Assembly: GCF_001908235.1 (NCBI RefSeq)
Contig: NZ_LGHK01000034.1
Location: 1 to 40,160 of the forward strand
Origin: Bradyrhizobium sp. NAS96.2
GTDB lineage: Bacteria > Pseudomonadota > Alphaproteobacteria > Rhizobiales > Xanthobacteraceae
Length of the DNA: 40,160 nt
Direction: 5' to 3'
Positions 17,438-27,973 of this stretch are shown piece by piece. How positions within the stretch are numbered: the stretch's first letter is position 1; the number at the start of each line of letters is the position of its first letter. Position numbers and translations under genes: made by a program. Below the pieces are notes generated by a model that searched no databases, was not told the origin of the DNA, and saw only the letters and a program-made list of their open reading frames with translations.

Positions 17438-18545
17438 ATGACCCCGTCCCGCATTCATCGCCTGTCGCTGACGCATTTCCGCAATTACCGGGCGGCGACG
17501 CTGCAGGTCGCGGGCGACATGGTGGTGCTGGTCGGGCCGAACGGCGCCGGCAAGACCAATTGCATGGAGGCGGTCTCGTTCCTGTCGCCGGGCCGCGGCC
17601 TGCGCCGCGCGACGCTGGAGGACATCGCCGACAACCAGGGCGACGGCTCCTGGGCGGTGTCGGCGGAGGTCGAGGGGGGCGCTGGGCCTCGCCACGCTCG
17701 GCACCGGCATTGATCCGCCGACCGGCGAGACCAGCAACGCAAGGCGCTGCCGCATCGACCGCGAACCGGTGGGTTCCGCAACCGCCTTCGGCGACCATCT
17801 GCGCATCGTGTGGCTGACACCCGCGATGGACGGGTTGTTCATGGGCGCCGCCTCGGAGCGGAGGCGCTTCTTCGACCGCCTGGTGCTGGCGATCGATTCC
17901 GAGCATTCCAGCCGCGTCTCGGCGCTGGAGCGCTCGTTGCGCTCGCGCAACCGGCTGCTCGAGGTGCGCAACTATGACGACCATTGGTGTGATGCGATCG
18001 AGCGCGAGACCGCGGAGCTTGCGGTCGCGGTCGCCGCATCGCGCGGCCAGACCGCGGCCAAGCTCACGGTGATGCTGCGCGAGCGCGGCGCGGCCTCCGC
18101 CTTCCCGTCCGCCGAGATCATGCTCGACGGCTGGATGGAGATTGCGCTGCTGCAGGAGCCCGCAACCGCCGTCGAGGACCGCTACCGCGAGATCCTGCGC
18201 GCCAGCCGGCCCCGCGACGCCGCCGCCGGACGCACGCTCGACGGCCCGCATCTGACCGATCTGCAGGTGGTCTACGCGCCGAAGAACATGCCGGCGCGCG
18301 ACGCCTCGACCGGCGAGCAGAAGGCGCTGTTGATCGGGCTGGTGCTGGCGCATGCCACGATGGTTGCGGAGATGACCGGCATCGTGCCGCTGCTGCTGCT
18401 CGACGAGGTCGTCGCCCATCTCGATCCCAACAGGCGCAAGGCGCTGTTCGACGAACTCGCCAAGCTCGGCGCGCAGGTCTGGATGACCGGCGCGGACCCC
18501 GCCGCCTTCGTCGATATCGGCCCGACGGGGGAGATTTTCGACGTC

Positions 18546-18575
<30 letters not shown>
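17438..18575 (+). pseudogene. recF: DNA replication/repair protein RecF, interrupted by a frameshift
   Basis: Two adjacent frames together encode a full RecF of about 378 residues. The first (17438-17713) has the N-terminus HRLSLTHFRNYR and Walker A GPNGAGKTN (residues 33-41), then runs into TGA. The second, in another frame, continues to 18575 with the ABC signature ASTGEQKALLIGL and Walker B PLLLLDEVVAHLD. Removing one G from the six-G tract at 17674-17679 joins them, giving VEGALGLATLGTGIDPPTGE in place of the premature end. RecF loads RecA at gaps with RecOR. The frameshift may be real, phase variable or a sequencing error. The DUF559 cassette lies immediately upstream. Confidence 0.88.
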
Positions 18576-21240
<2,665 letters not shown>

Positions 21241-21439
21241 GGGCCCGTTCTCTGGAAGAAAGCAGTATCCTCCGGAAATAAAGCAATTGCGCGGCCGCGA
21301 AAGCGATTGTCGTGGTTCCGATCGCCGTACGGCCAGCAGCTGCAATAGCCGGGGACGCGCTAGACATCCCCATCCACCCTATCGTGGACGGTAGCCGGTG
21401 GCTTGAAGTCATCAGGAAGCGCGACATGGAGGGGACGGA

Positions 21440-22387
21440 CTAGGCCCCTCGTGCCCGTGCAAGGGTTTCCGAGGGCATCTCGCCATATGCACGGCCATAA
21501 GATCTGGCGAAGTCACTCAGATGCCAGAAGCCGTTCGCATGCGCCGCGGCGGTTACGGTGAGAAGCGGGCCCCCTTTGACGAGGAGCTTGCGGACTGACC
21601 ACATCCGCTTCGACCGAAGGTGCTGGTGCAGGCTAACGCCGCAAATGTGCTGCACGGCGGTCTGGAGGGTTCGAACGGAAACGCCGAGCGTCTGTGCGAG
21701 ACTGGTGCTGTAGAGGTCGGCCTCCCCGACAGCGGCCACCAATTCGTCCAGGCGTTCGACGAGCTTCCGATGCCGGTCGAACGAACCGGGAAGTGCCTGC
21801 TTGACGCTATCCTGGACCAGCGCGTTGTCTAGCCCGGCGATCGGCGTTTCCTGCAGCTGCCCGCTCAGCAACTCGAATTCCTTAAGGTCCCTGCAGCTCG
21901 ATGCGAGGCAAAACATGTCCAGAACTGCCGATCGCACCGCCAGCATCTTCGCCGGTACCAGTCGGAACAGCTCGATTCCCCTATCGAAGTCCGCCCATCC
22001 CCGATTGCTCATGTCGGAGCCGAACCGCAGCATGAGATAGGTGTTTGCATGCCGTTCAACGACTTCGACAGGCGCCCGACCGCGGATGACGCCAATCGTG
22101 GAATCGCCAACCTCGTTCCCGTTCATCGTTGCGTGGAAGGCCAGGGGAATCACGACGCCAACCCCACGATTTGCACCGAGATCGCCCTCCATGCGTCGGG
22201 CGAACGATCGCTGCAGCACGAGAAGGCAATCGGGAAGCGCCAGAATGCTCCGCGAAACCGAGATCGGCGACGAATATAGCGGCGTGCTTCTCATTCCGCC
22301 GATGACATCGTTGGGACGAAACTCGTCGAAGCTATTGAAGCGCTCGACACGCCACACCGGCGACGGATCGAGCCAGCGGACGGGCAT
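21440..22387 (-). CDS. AraC-family transcriptional regulator
   Basis: A 315-residue protein with an N-terminal ligand or dimerisation domain (AraC-type, about residues 1-200) and a C-terminal double helix-turn-helix. The latter contains LAQTLGVSVRTLQTAVQHICGVSL and the second helix region AHANGFWHLSDFARSYGRAYGEMP, matching the AraC signature. GGAGG lies 5 nt upstream of the ATG. It lies 9 nt after the stop codon of a MarR-type gene, so the two probably form an operon. Its target and effector are unknown. Confidence 0.92.
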   Translation of the reverse strand: MPVRWLDPSPVWRVERFNSFDEFRPNDVIGGMRSTPLYSSPISVSRSILALPDCLLVLQRSFARRMEGDLGANRGVGVVIPLAFHATMNGNEVGDSTIGVIRGRAPVEVVERHANTYLMLRFGSDMSNRGWADFDRGIELFRLVPAKMLAVRSAVLDMFCLASSCRDLKEFELLSGQLQETPIAGLDNALVQDSVKQALPGSFDRHRKLVERLDELVAAVGEADLYSTSLAQTLGVSVRTLQTAVQHICGVSLHQHLRSKRMWSVRKLLVKGGPLLTVTAAAHANGFWHLSDFARSYGRAYGEMPSETLARARGA

Positions 22388-22396
22388 CGTGACCTC

Positions 22397-22891
22397 CTAC
22401 GAAATCGGATGATCGAGCAGCGCTTCGCCCGAGCGCGCAATTCCCTTCATCAGCTCGACCGCCGACCGGAAGCTGTCTTCGCCGAACTTTACGGCCAGCT
22501 TCTCCTGCACCTCTCTCCAGCGCGGTAGCGCACGGGACAAGATTTTCCTGCCCTTGGCGGAGATCGAGATGTCGCGCACACGGCGGTCCGCTCCCGGCGC
22601 GATCGTCACCAGACCGCGGCGTTCAAGAATTGTGACGTTGCGTGCGAGTGCACTCGGATCCATCGACATCCTCACTGCGAGCGCCCCCATCGTCACGGTC
22701 CCCCGCCGCGCACAGGCTGCAAGCAGCATGAATTGTGTCGGCTCCAGCCCGATGGGCGCGAAGGCCTCGGCATAGAGCCGGGAGATCACGCGGCTTGCCT
22801 TCCGGACATTGAATGCGGCGCAGCAATTACCCACGTCGGATCGGCACCCTGATCGACCTCGCCTGGTGCAGACTCGGGGAGATCTAAGCAC
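22397..22891 (-). CDS. MarR-family transcriptional regulator
   Basis: A winged-helix repressor-type protein of up to 164 residues. The helical dimerisation region AFNVRKASRVISRLYAEAF leads into LEPTQFMLLAACARRGTVTMGALAVRM (recognition helix MDPSALARNVTILERRGL) and the wing IAPGADRRVRDISISAKG. The longest frame starts at a GTG at 22891; a GTG at 22834 giving 145 residues is equally possible because the extra N-terminus is Cys/Arg rich and not typical. It precedes the AraC-type gene by 9 nt. MarR proteins commonly respond to small aromatic ligands; the ligand here is unknown. Confidence 0.88.
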   Translation of the reverse strand: MLRSPRVCTRRGRSGCRSDVGNCCAAFNVRKASRVISRLYAEAFAPIGLEPTQFMLLAACARRGTVTMGALAVRMSMDPSALARNVTILERRGLVTIAPGADRRVRDISISAKGRKILSRALPRWREVQEKLAVKFGEDSFRSAVELMKGIARSGEALLDHPIS

Positions 22892-23152
22892 CTGGCCCTC
22901 GCTGGATTGGTCCGGGATGCGCTGTCCTCGTCCTGTTCATCTGGCTGCTAACGCTGTGACGCAACATGCGGCCGCGAAGGCGACCGCAATCACCGGTCAT
23001 TGAGCGGCCCGACCTGCCCTCGGGAGCGCCGATGACACAGCCCGGCGGGAGACCTCCTGCCGGGCTGTGGCGTGACAGAGGGCATCCCAGCGGCCGCGGC
23101 AGGATCGCCTTGGCGGATAAATCGGCGATGCGATCGCAACTCATCGCTCCAA
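22892..23152. other. Gap between MarR and NRAMP genes: hairpin only
   Basis: A 261-bp gap between the NRAMP stop codon and the MarR start, both minus strand. Its main feature is the strong hairpin at 23036-23069. It presumably also carries the MarR promoter; no ORF was supported. Confidence 0.5.
23036..23069 (-). terminator. Strong hairpin downstream of the NRAMP-like gene
   Basis: Arms CACAGCCCGGC (23036-23046) and GCCGGGCTGTG (23059-23069), with an inner GGAG/CTCC pairing, form a nearly uninterrupted stem. No U tract follows on the minus strand. It could stabilise or end the NRAMP transcript, which stops at 23153. Confidence 0.5.
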
Positions 23153-24520
23153 TCAACGAAGTACGAACATCAGGACAGCGGCCAAGCCCATCACGACGGT
23201 TGCGATCCAGCCGAGCAGCACCGTTACCGAACCCGAGACATACGGTCCCATCACCGAACGCTTCGATGCCAACAGGACGATGACGGCCATCAGCGGCACG
23301 GCGACGACACCATTGATCACGGCACTCCAGAACAGCGCCTTCATCGGACTGACCGGCGAATACTGGATGAGCAGTCCGGCGATGACGCTGAACGCGATCA
23401 CGCTGTAGAAGGCCCGCGCGTCTCGAGCCTCTTTCTCGAGGCCTTCATTCCATCCCATGGCTTCCGAGAGCGCATAGGCCGAAGAGCCTGCCAGGACCGG
23501 CACGCCGATCAGGCCGACGCCGACGATACCCATTGCGAACAGACTGAAGGCAAAATCTCCGGCCAGTGGCCGCAATGCGCTCGCCGCCTGCGCCGCGGTC
23601 TCGATATTGGTGATTCCCGCCACATGCAGGGTCACTGCGGTCGCCAGGATGATGAAGTAGGCGGTGATGTCGGAATAGAACATGCCGCTCCAGGTGTCCC
23701 ATTGGATGCGCCGTAGCTCTCTCGATGCAACGGAGGAATCGGACACAAGCCCCGCTTTGCCTTGCGCGAGCATATCTTCCACCTCCTCGGAGGCCTGCCA
23801 GAAAAACAGGTACGGACTGATGGTCGTTCCGAAGACGCCGACAACGACAGCCGCGCTATCCGCCGTGAATTGCAATCTCGGCCATACTGTATCCCGCAGC
23901 ACCTGTCCCCAGGGCACGTGAACGGTGAACAGGACACCCGCATAGGCAAGAAGCGAGAGGGTTAGCCATTTCAGGAAGAACACGTAGCGGTGATACGGAA
24001 CGAAGACCTGCAGCAGGAGTGTCGAGACGACAAAGACAACGGCCATCGCATGCGGATTGAGCCCGGTCACGAGTTCGCCGACCTCTCCCATGGCCGCGAC
24101 GTCGGCCCCGATATTGATCGTGTTTGCAATCAACAGGAGGAGAACCACACCCTTGAGAACGATCGGCGGGAATTCGGCCTTGATGTTTGCAGCGAGGCCC
24201 CGGCCCGTGACCCGGCCGATCCGCCCGCACATGGATTGAATCGCGGCCATGAGCGGAAAAGCCAACGGCATCGTCCACAGCATACCCGTGCCGAACTGGG
24301 CACCCGCCTGGGAATAGGTGGCGATGCCGCTGGGATCGTCGTCGGCAACGCCGGTGATCAGCCCTGGCCCCAACCGAGCCAGCGGATGGTCCCTGAGGCG
24401 GGCGCGGCCGGATCGCAAGACCTCCGACAGGCGTGCGATGGCGCCGCGCGTTGCGGGCGCCATCGCCTTGTTTCCATCGATGACCTCTAGCCTGTCGGCG
24501 CGTCGTCGAACACGCTGCAT
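23153..24520 (-). CDS. NRAMP-like divalent metal transporter with altered metal-site motifs
   Basis: A 455-residue multi-spanning membrane protein of the NRAMP fold. The first helix carries DDDPSGIATYSQAGAQFG where classical metal-transporting members have DPGN. The sixth helix region reads TTISPYLFFWQASEEVED where classical members have the metal-binding MPH motif. Further hydrophobic segments continue to the C-terminus (about 11 in all). This pattern belongs to the divergent NRAMP-related branch, so the transported ion cannot be assumed to be Mn(II) or Fe(II). The ATG at 24520 has GGGAG 5 nt upstream. A FixK-type box lies 51 nt upstream. Confidence 0.88.
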   Translation of the reverse strand: MQRVRRRADRLEVIDGNKAMAPATRGAIARLSEVLRSGRARLRDHPLARLGPGLITGVADDDPSGIATYSQAGAQFGTGMLWTMPLAFPLMAAIQSMCGRIGRVTGRGLAANIKAEFPPIVLKGVVLLLLIANTINIGADVAAMGEVGELVTGLNPHAMAVVFVVSTLLLQVFVPYHRYVFFLKWLTLSLLAYAGVLFTVHVPWGQVLRDTVWPRLQFTADSAAVVVGVFGTTISPYLFFWQASEEVEDMLAQGKAGLVSDSSVASRELRRIQWDTWSGMFYSDITAYFIILATAVTLHVAGITNIETAAQAASALRPLAGDFAFSLFAMGIVGVGLIGVPVLAGSSAYALSEAMGWNEGLEKEARDARAFYSVIAFSVIAGLLIQYSPVSPMKALFWSAVINGVVAVPLMAVIVLLASKRSVMGPYVSGSVTVLLGWIATVVMGLAAVLMFVLR

Positions 24521-24571
24521 GCCCACTCCCAGCTTTCGCTGCTTCTATAGCCTGCCTCGCCGGGAGAGCAA

Positions 24572-24585
24572 TTGAGCGGTGTCAA
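24572..24585. promoter_or_regulatory. FixK-type box (NRAMP-like gene)
   Basis: TTGAGCGGTGTCAA fits the FixK consensus TTG(A/C)-N6-(T/G)CAA. It lies 51 nt upstream of the NRAMP-like ATG on the minus strand. The site is symmetric, and could also serve the plus-strand small gene at 24690. Confidence 0.65.
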
Positions 24586-24618
24586 GCGCCGTCCTGCGGT
24601 CAATCCTGCTCTTCTGTT

Positions 24619-24632
24619 TTGCGCCAAATCAA
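24619..24632. promoter_or_regulatory. FixK-type box (small gene at 24690)
   Basis: TTGCGCCAAATCAA fits TTG(A/C)-N6-(T/G)CAA. It lies 57 nt upstream of the ATG at 24690, the same spacing as other boxes in this region. Confidence 0.6.
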
Positions 24633-24689
24633 CGCGCGGACAACCAGTCATGTCAAAGTTGGGACCGACCTTCCGAGGATATCCAAGGC

Positions 24690-24935
24690 ATGCGGCGGCT
24701 TTTTAGCTCAGTCATACGCTGGTTCATCGTTTTGGGGTGGCGGGACATTGCGTCGGCACCGTTCGACTGTGCGATCGAACTCGCCGTTATCGACGACAGG
24801 CAACATCCGTTGGGCTTCCCCTGCATCCGGCGCACGGACGGGTGGTTCAATTTGGGCACAATGCAAGCCGTCAAGGCATCGCCGACGCACTGGCGCTACT
24901 GGCAGCCCGATGTGCTGCCGATGAGCTGTTGCTGA
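24690..24935 (+). CDS. Small protein of an unnamed family, paralogue of the gene at 35935
   Basis: An 81-residue protein. Residues about 17-70 align with the 75-residue product at 35935-36162: W, APFD, ELAVI, FPC, GW and PTHWRxW are shared in the same order. No catalytic motif or membrane segment is evident beyond a hydrophobic N-terminal stretch (FSSVIRWFIVLGW). GAGGAT lies 9 nt upstream of the ATG, and a FixK-type box 57 nt upstream. It is followed after 2 nt by a small membrane-protein ORF. The conservation of two copies in the same low-oxygen region suggests a real, uncharacterised family. Confidence 0.7.
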   Translation: MRRLFSSVIRWFIVLGWRDIASAPFDCAIELAVIDDRQHPLGFPCIRRTDGWFNLGTMQAVKASPTHWRYWQPDVLPMSCC

Positions 24936-24937
24936 CC

Positions 24938-25111
24938 ATGGCGCGGCTCGCCTCCATCAGCAGACTGGTTTCTGTCCTGATCTTGCGGCCGCGTGCCGCA
25001 CGATCCGGCGGGCGAACCGACTGGACACTGATTCTGGCGCTCGCCTGCACGGCGCTGACGATCGCGTCCGCGGCCTCACTGGTGTATTTTCACTATTTGG
25101 ATCGGCCTTGA
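24938..25111 (+). CDS. Possible 57-residue single-span membrane protein
   Basis: The frame starts MARLASISRLVSVLILR, has a basic stretch (RPRAARSGGR) and then one hydrophobic segment WTLILALACTALTIASAASL before ending in YFHYLDRP. It begins 2 nt after the preceding stop codon, suggesting translational coupling. Its last 19 bp overlap the end of fixS on the other strand, so the two genes converge and overlap. No family is recognised. Confidence 0.5.
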   Translation: MARLASISRLVSVLILRPRAARSGGRTDWTLILALACTALTIASAASLVYFHYLDRP

Positions 25112-25260
25112 TCGCTCGCCGGCGCGTCGTCAGCGATGGCTCGCCAGGCCGCGCCGTCGAGGTCGTCATACTGTCCGCTCTTCAGTGACCAGAGGAAGCC
25201 GAGAAGGCCGAGAAAACCGAGCGAGAGAGCAAGCGGTACCAGAATGATCAAGACTTCCAT
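25093..25260 (-). CDS. fixS: cbb3 oxidase maturation protein FixS/CcoS
   Basis: A 55-residue protein with one N-terminal transmembrane helix (MEVLIILVPLALSLGFLGLL) and a short acidic tail, including the typical SGQYDDLDGAAWRA. FixS/CcoS is needed for insertion of haem b and Cu into the cbb3 oxidase. Its ATG shares one base with the fixI stop codon (TGATG). It is the last gene of fixGHIS. Confidence 0.93.
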   Translation of the reverse strand: MEVLIILVPLALSLGFLGLLGFLWSLKSGQYDDLDGAAWRAIADDAPASDQGRSK

Positions 25261-27446
25261 CAGACCGCCTCCCGCGCTCGCGCTCTCAGCGCATTGAGCA
25301 TCACGATAATCGACGAACCCGACATCGCCGCCGCCGCGATCAGCGGGGTGACCAGGCCGGCGATCGCGATCGGCACGGCCAGCACGTTGTAGACCACTGC
25401 CAGCCAGAGATTCTGCCTCATGAGCCTCAGCGCCCTGCGGGACACCTTGACCGCAGCCAGCACCGGTCCGAGGCGCTCGCCGAGGAAAACGGCATCGGCG
25501 ACCGCCTGACTCAGATGCGTGGCCGTAACGGGCGACATCGAGGCATGCGCCGCGGCCAATGCCGGTGCATCGTTCAAGCCGTCTCCGACCATCAGCACCT
25601 TGCACCCTTGACGCGCCAACTCCTCGATCCGGGTAATCTTGTCGACCGGCAAGACCCCGGCTCGCCATTCATGCACGCCAAGCTGCTCGGCCGCGAGCCT
25701 GACTGCGGGCTCACGATCGCCGGACACGATCTCGACGGCGATGCCCATGCGTGCCAACTCAGCCACCACATCGGCCGCATCCGCCCGCGACCGCTGCCGA
25801 ACCGCAAAGACGTATCTGAACTCGCCGTACCTGAAAGCGACAACCGAGGCTTCGGGATCGCGGCACAGTATTTCGTTGGCGAGATCGTCGGCGCCGCAGA
25901 AGGATGGACGGCCCAGGCGGATCGGGCTTCCTTCGTGAAGGCCGTAAACACCCTGCCCCGGCTCTTCCTGGATGTCCGGTAGCGGCGAGGCCGCGCCCGC
26001 CTTGCGCGCGACTGCTGCAGCGACCGGGTGGCGGCTGGACAACGCCAGCCGTCCCGCAAGACTGACAACGTCGCCGGGAATTTCAGCCAGATTGGCGACA
26101 TCGAGCTCAGGCAAGGTCAATGTCCCGGTCTTGTCGAAGATCACGCGGTTGACCTCGGCGATCCGCTCGATCGCATCGCCGGCATTAAGCAGCACGCCCG
26201 AACCGAACAGCGCGCCGGAGGCCACAGTCTGCACCGCCGGAATGGCAAGGCCCAGCGCGCAGGGACACGTGATGATCAGGACCGCAATTGCCGTCACGAT
26301 CGAATCATGAAAACTCGCACCATAGGCCAGCCAGCCAAGCATCGTCAGAAACGCGGTTGCGTGCACGACCGGGGCGTAAAGCCTAGATGCACGCTCGGCC
26401 AGCCGCAGATAGCGTGAGCGCGCTTGCAGTGCGTGATCGAGCAACCTGGAGATCTCGTCGAGTAACGTGCCGCCGGAGGCCGCAGAGGCACGGACGCGCA
26501 ACGTGCCGGAACGAACCAGCGTACCTGCGAACACTGCGCTGCCGGGCGTGACCATCGCCGGCAAGGTCTCGCCCGTGATGAGGCTCTGATCGACCTCGGA
26601 GCGCCCCTCAATCACATTGCCATCGACCGCGCAGCGCTCTCCGGGCCGCAGCAGCACGATATCGCCCGGCCGGATCGCGGCCGCCGGGACGGTCCTGATC
26701 TCGGTCGGGCTGATGAACTTCGTTGCTGTCTCGGACTTCAACGCGGCAAGGTTGCCGGCAAACGCACGCGTACGCCGCCGCATGTTCTGATCGAGATAGC
26801 GGCCCGCAAGCAAGAACGCGATCAGCATGATCGCCGCATCAAAATAGGCATGCTCGGCATGATTGATGGTCTCGATCACCGAGGTCGCCAACGCCAACAC
26901 GATGCCGATACTGATCGGCACATCCATGTTGACACCCCGCGCTCGCAGCGCTGACAGCGCCGACGAGAAGAAAGGCTGAGCCGAATAAGCGGCAGCCGGC
27001 AGCACTATCAGCGCCGACAGCCAGTGGAAGAAGTCGCGCTGCTCCGGCAACATGTCTGAACCGTTGCCGGACCACACCGGGATCGACAGCATCATCACGT
27101 TCATGGCCGCAAAGGCGGCAACGCCCAGCCGGCGTAACAGACCCTGGGCTCGCTGCGCTTCCAGCGTTTCGGCATCATCCCGCTCGAACGGATAGGCTTT
27201 GTAGCCGAGCTCGGCGAGTCGGCTCACGAACAGCGCCGGATCAAGGGCGCCCGCCTTCCATTCCAGCGCGAGACGACTGTCGGTCAGGTTCACGCGAGCC
27301 GAGGTGACGTCGGGTATGGTCGACAGGTTGCGCTCGATCTTGGCCATGCAGCCAGCACAGTTGATGCCTTCGACCGCGAGATCGAGATGGACAAGCCCGG
27401 CGCCCGCATTCCTCAGATAATGTGAAAAATCGATCTCCGCTTGCAT
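25260..27446 (-). CDS. fixI: Copper-type P-type ATPase FixI/CcoI
   Basis: A 728-residue P1B-type ATPase. The N-terminal heavy-metal-binding motif is GINCAGCM (Cys30, Cys33). The membrane ion-binding motif is CPCALGLAIP, the phosphorylation motif DKTGTLT, and the hinge GDGLNDAPAL. In the cbb3 pathway it exports Cu(I) for the oxidase CuB site rather than for detoxification. The ATG at 27446 is preferred over an upstream in-frame start at 27533 that would overlap fixH. It starts 11 nt after fixH. Confidence 0.95.
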   Translation of the reverse strand: MQAEIDFSHYLRNAGAGLVHLDLAVEGINCAGCMAKIERNLSTIPDVTSARVNLTDSRLALEWKAGALDPALFVSRLAELGYKAYPFERDDAETLEAQRAQGLLRRLGVAAFAAMNVMMLSIPVWSGNGSDMLPEQRDFFHWLSALIVLPAAAYSAQPFFSSALSALRARGVNMDVPISIGIVLALATSVIETINHAEHAYFDAAIMLIAFLLAGRYLDQNMRRRTRAFAGNLAALKSETATKFISPTEIRTVPAAAIRPGDIVLLRPGERCAVDGNVIEGRSEVDQSLITGETLPAMVTPGSAVFAGTLVRSGTLRVRASAASGGTLLDEISRLLDHALQARSRYLRLAERASRLYAPVVHATAFLTMLGWLAYGASFHDSIVTAIAVLIITCPCALGLAIPAVQTVASGALFGSGVLLNAGDAIERIAEVNRVIFDKTGTLTLPELDVANLAEIPGDVVSLAGRLALSSRHPVAAAVARKAGAASPLPDIQEEPGQGVYGLHEGSPIRLGRPSFCGADDLANEILCRDPEASVVAFRYGEFRYVFAVRQRSRADAADVVAELARMGIAVEIVSGDREPAVRLAAEQLGVHEWRAGVLPVDKITRIEELARQGCKVLMVGDGLNDAPALAAAHASMSPVTATHLSQAVADAVFLGERLGPVLAAVKVSRRALRLMRQNLWLAVVYNVLAVPIAIAGLVTPLIAAAAMSGSSIIVMLNALRARAREAV

Positions 27447-27457
27447 CCGGGCACCCT

Positions 27458-27958
27458 TCAGTTCAGGACGATGCGGTTCTTCGACAGGAACATGCGACGG
27501 CCATCGGCGTCGCCCTCGATCACCAGATCCCACTGTCCTGCGGTGACACCTTCGGCGCGGCCATGAAAGTTTCCTGGACCGGCTTCAGTGACCTCGATCG
27601 CCCGGTCGGCACGACGGTCGGTGGGGCGTTCGAGACGGGCGAGGAAGTTCAATCCCCTCAGAGGCACGCCCGTATGGTCGCGCGCCTCGATTGCGACCGC
27701 AGCGGCGCCGTCTGGCTGCCGGTCGATATGCGCTTCGACCTGCCAGCCTCGCTCGTTCTGCTGTCGTGACGCTACGATCTCGCCCTGATAAGCCAGGCTG
27801 GCGCTGTAGGCGCTGTCGACCTCGGTGCCCGGCAGTGTCGTGATGGCAAGGCGCATCATGACCATATTCACGCTGATGACGACTGCGAAGAACGCGATCG
27901 TCGTGACTAGAACAAAACGCCCGGTAATGGGTCGCGCGATTGGACTTGTGGCTGCCAT
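27458..27958 (-). CDS. fixH: cbb3 oxidase assembly protein FixH
   Basis: A 166-residue protein with an N-terminal transmembrane helix (FVLVTTIAFFAVVISVNMVM) and a periplasmic domain containing the FixH-family YSASLAYQGEIVASRQQNERG-type segment, here read in part as SAYSASLAYQGEIVA. It is required for maturation of the cbb3 oxidase together with FixG and FixI. It lies 15 nt after fixG and 11 nt before fixI, in the fixGHIS order. Confidence 0.93.
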   Translation of the reverse strand: MAATSPIARPITGRFVLVTTIAFFAVVISVNMVMMRLAITTLPGTEVDSAYSASLAYQGEIVASRQQNERGWQVEAHIDRQPDGAAAVAIEARDHTGVPLRGLNFLARLERPTDRRADRAIEVTEAGPGNFHGRAEGVTAGQWDLVIEGDADGRRMFLSKNRIVLN

Positions 27959-27973
27959 GATCGAATTCCGCCG

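Noticed and set aside
17674..17713. Programmed ribosomal frameshift in recF
   Set aside because: A G6 tract is not a known slippery site of the X XXY YYZ type for this gene, and no downstream stem is evident. A mutation or sequencing error is simpler.
24579..24689. Longer start for the small gene at 24690
   Set aside because: The extra residues are Cys/Arg/Ser rich, overlap the FixK-type box at 24619, and have no ribosome binding site.
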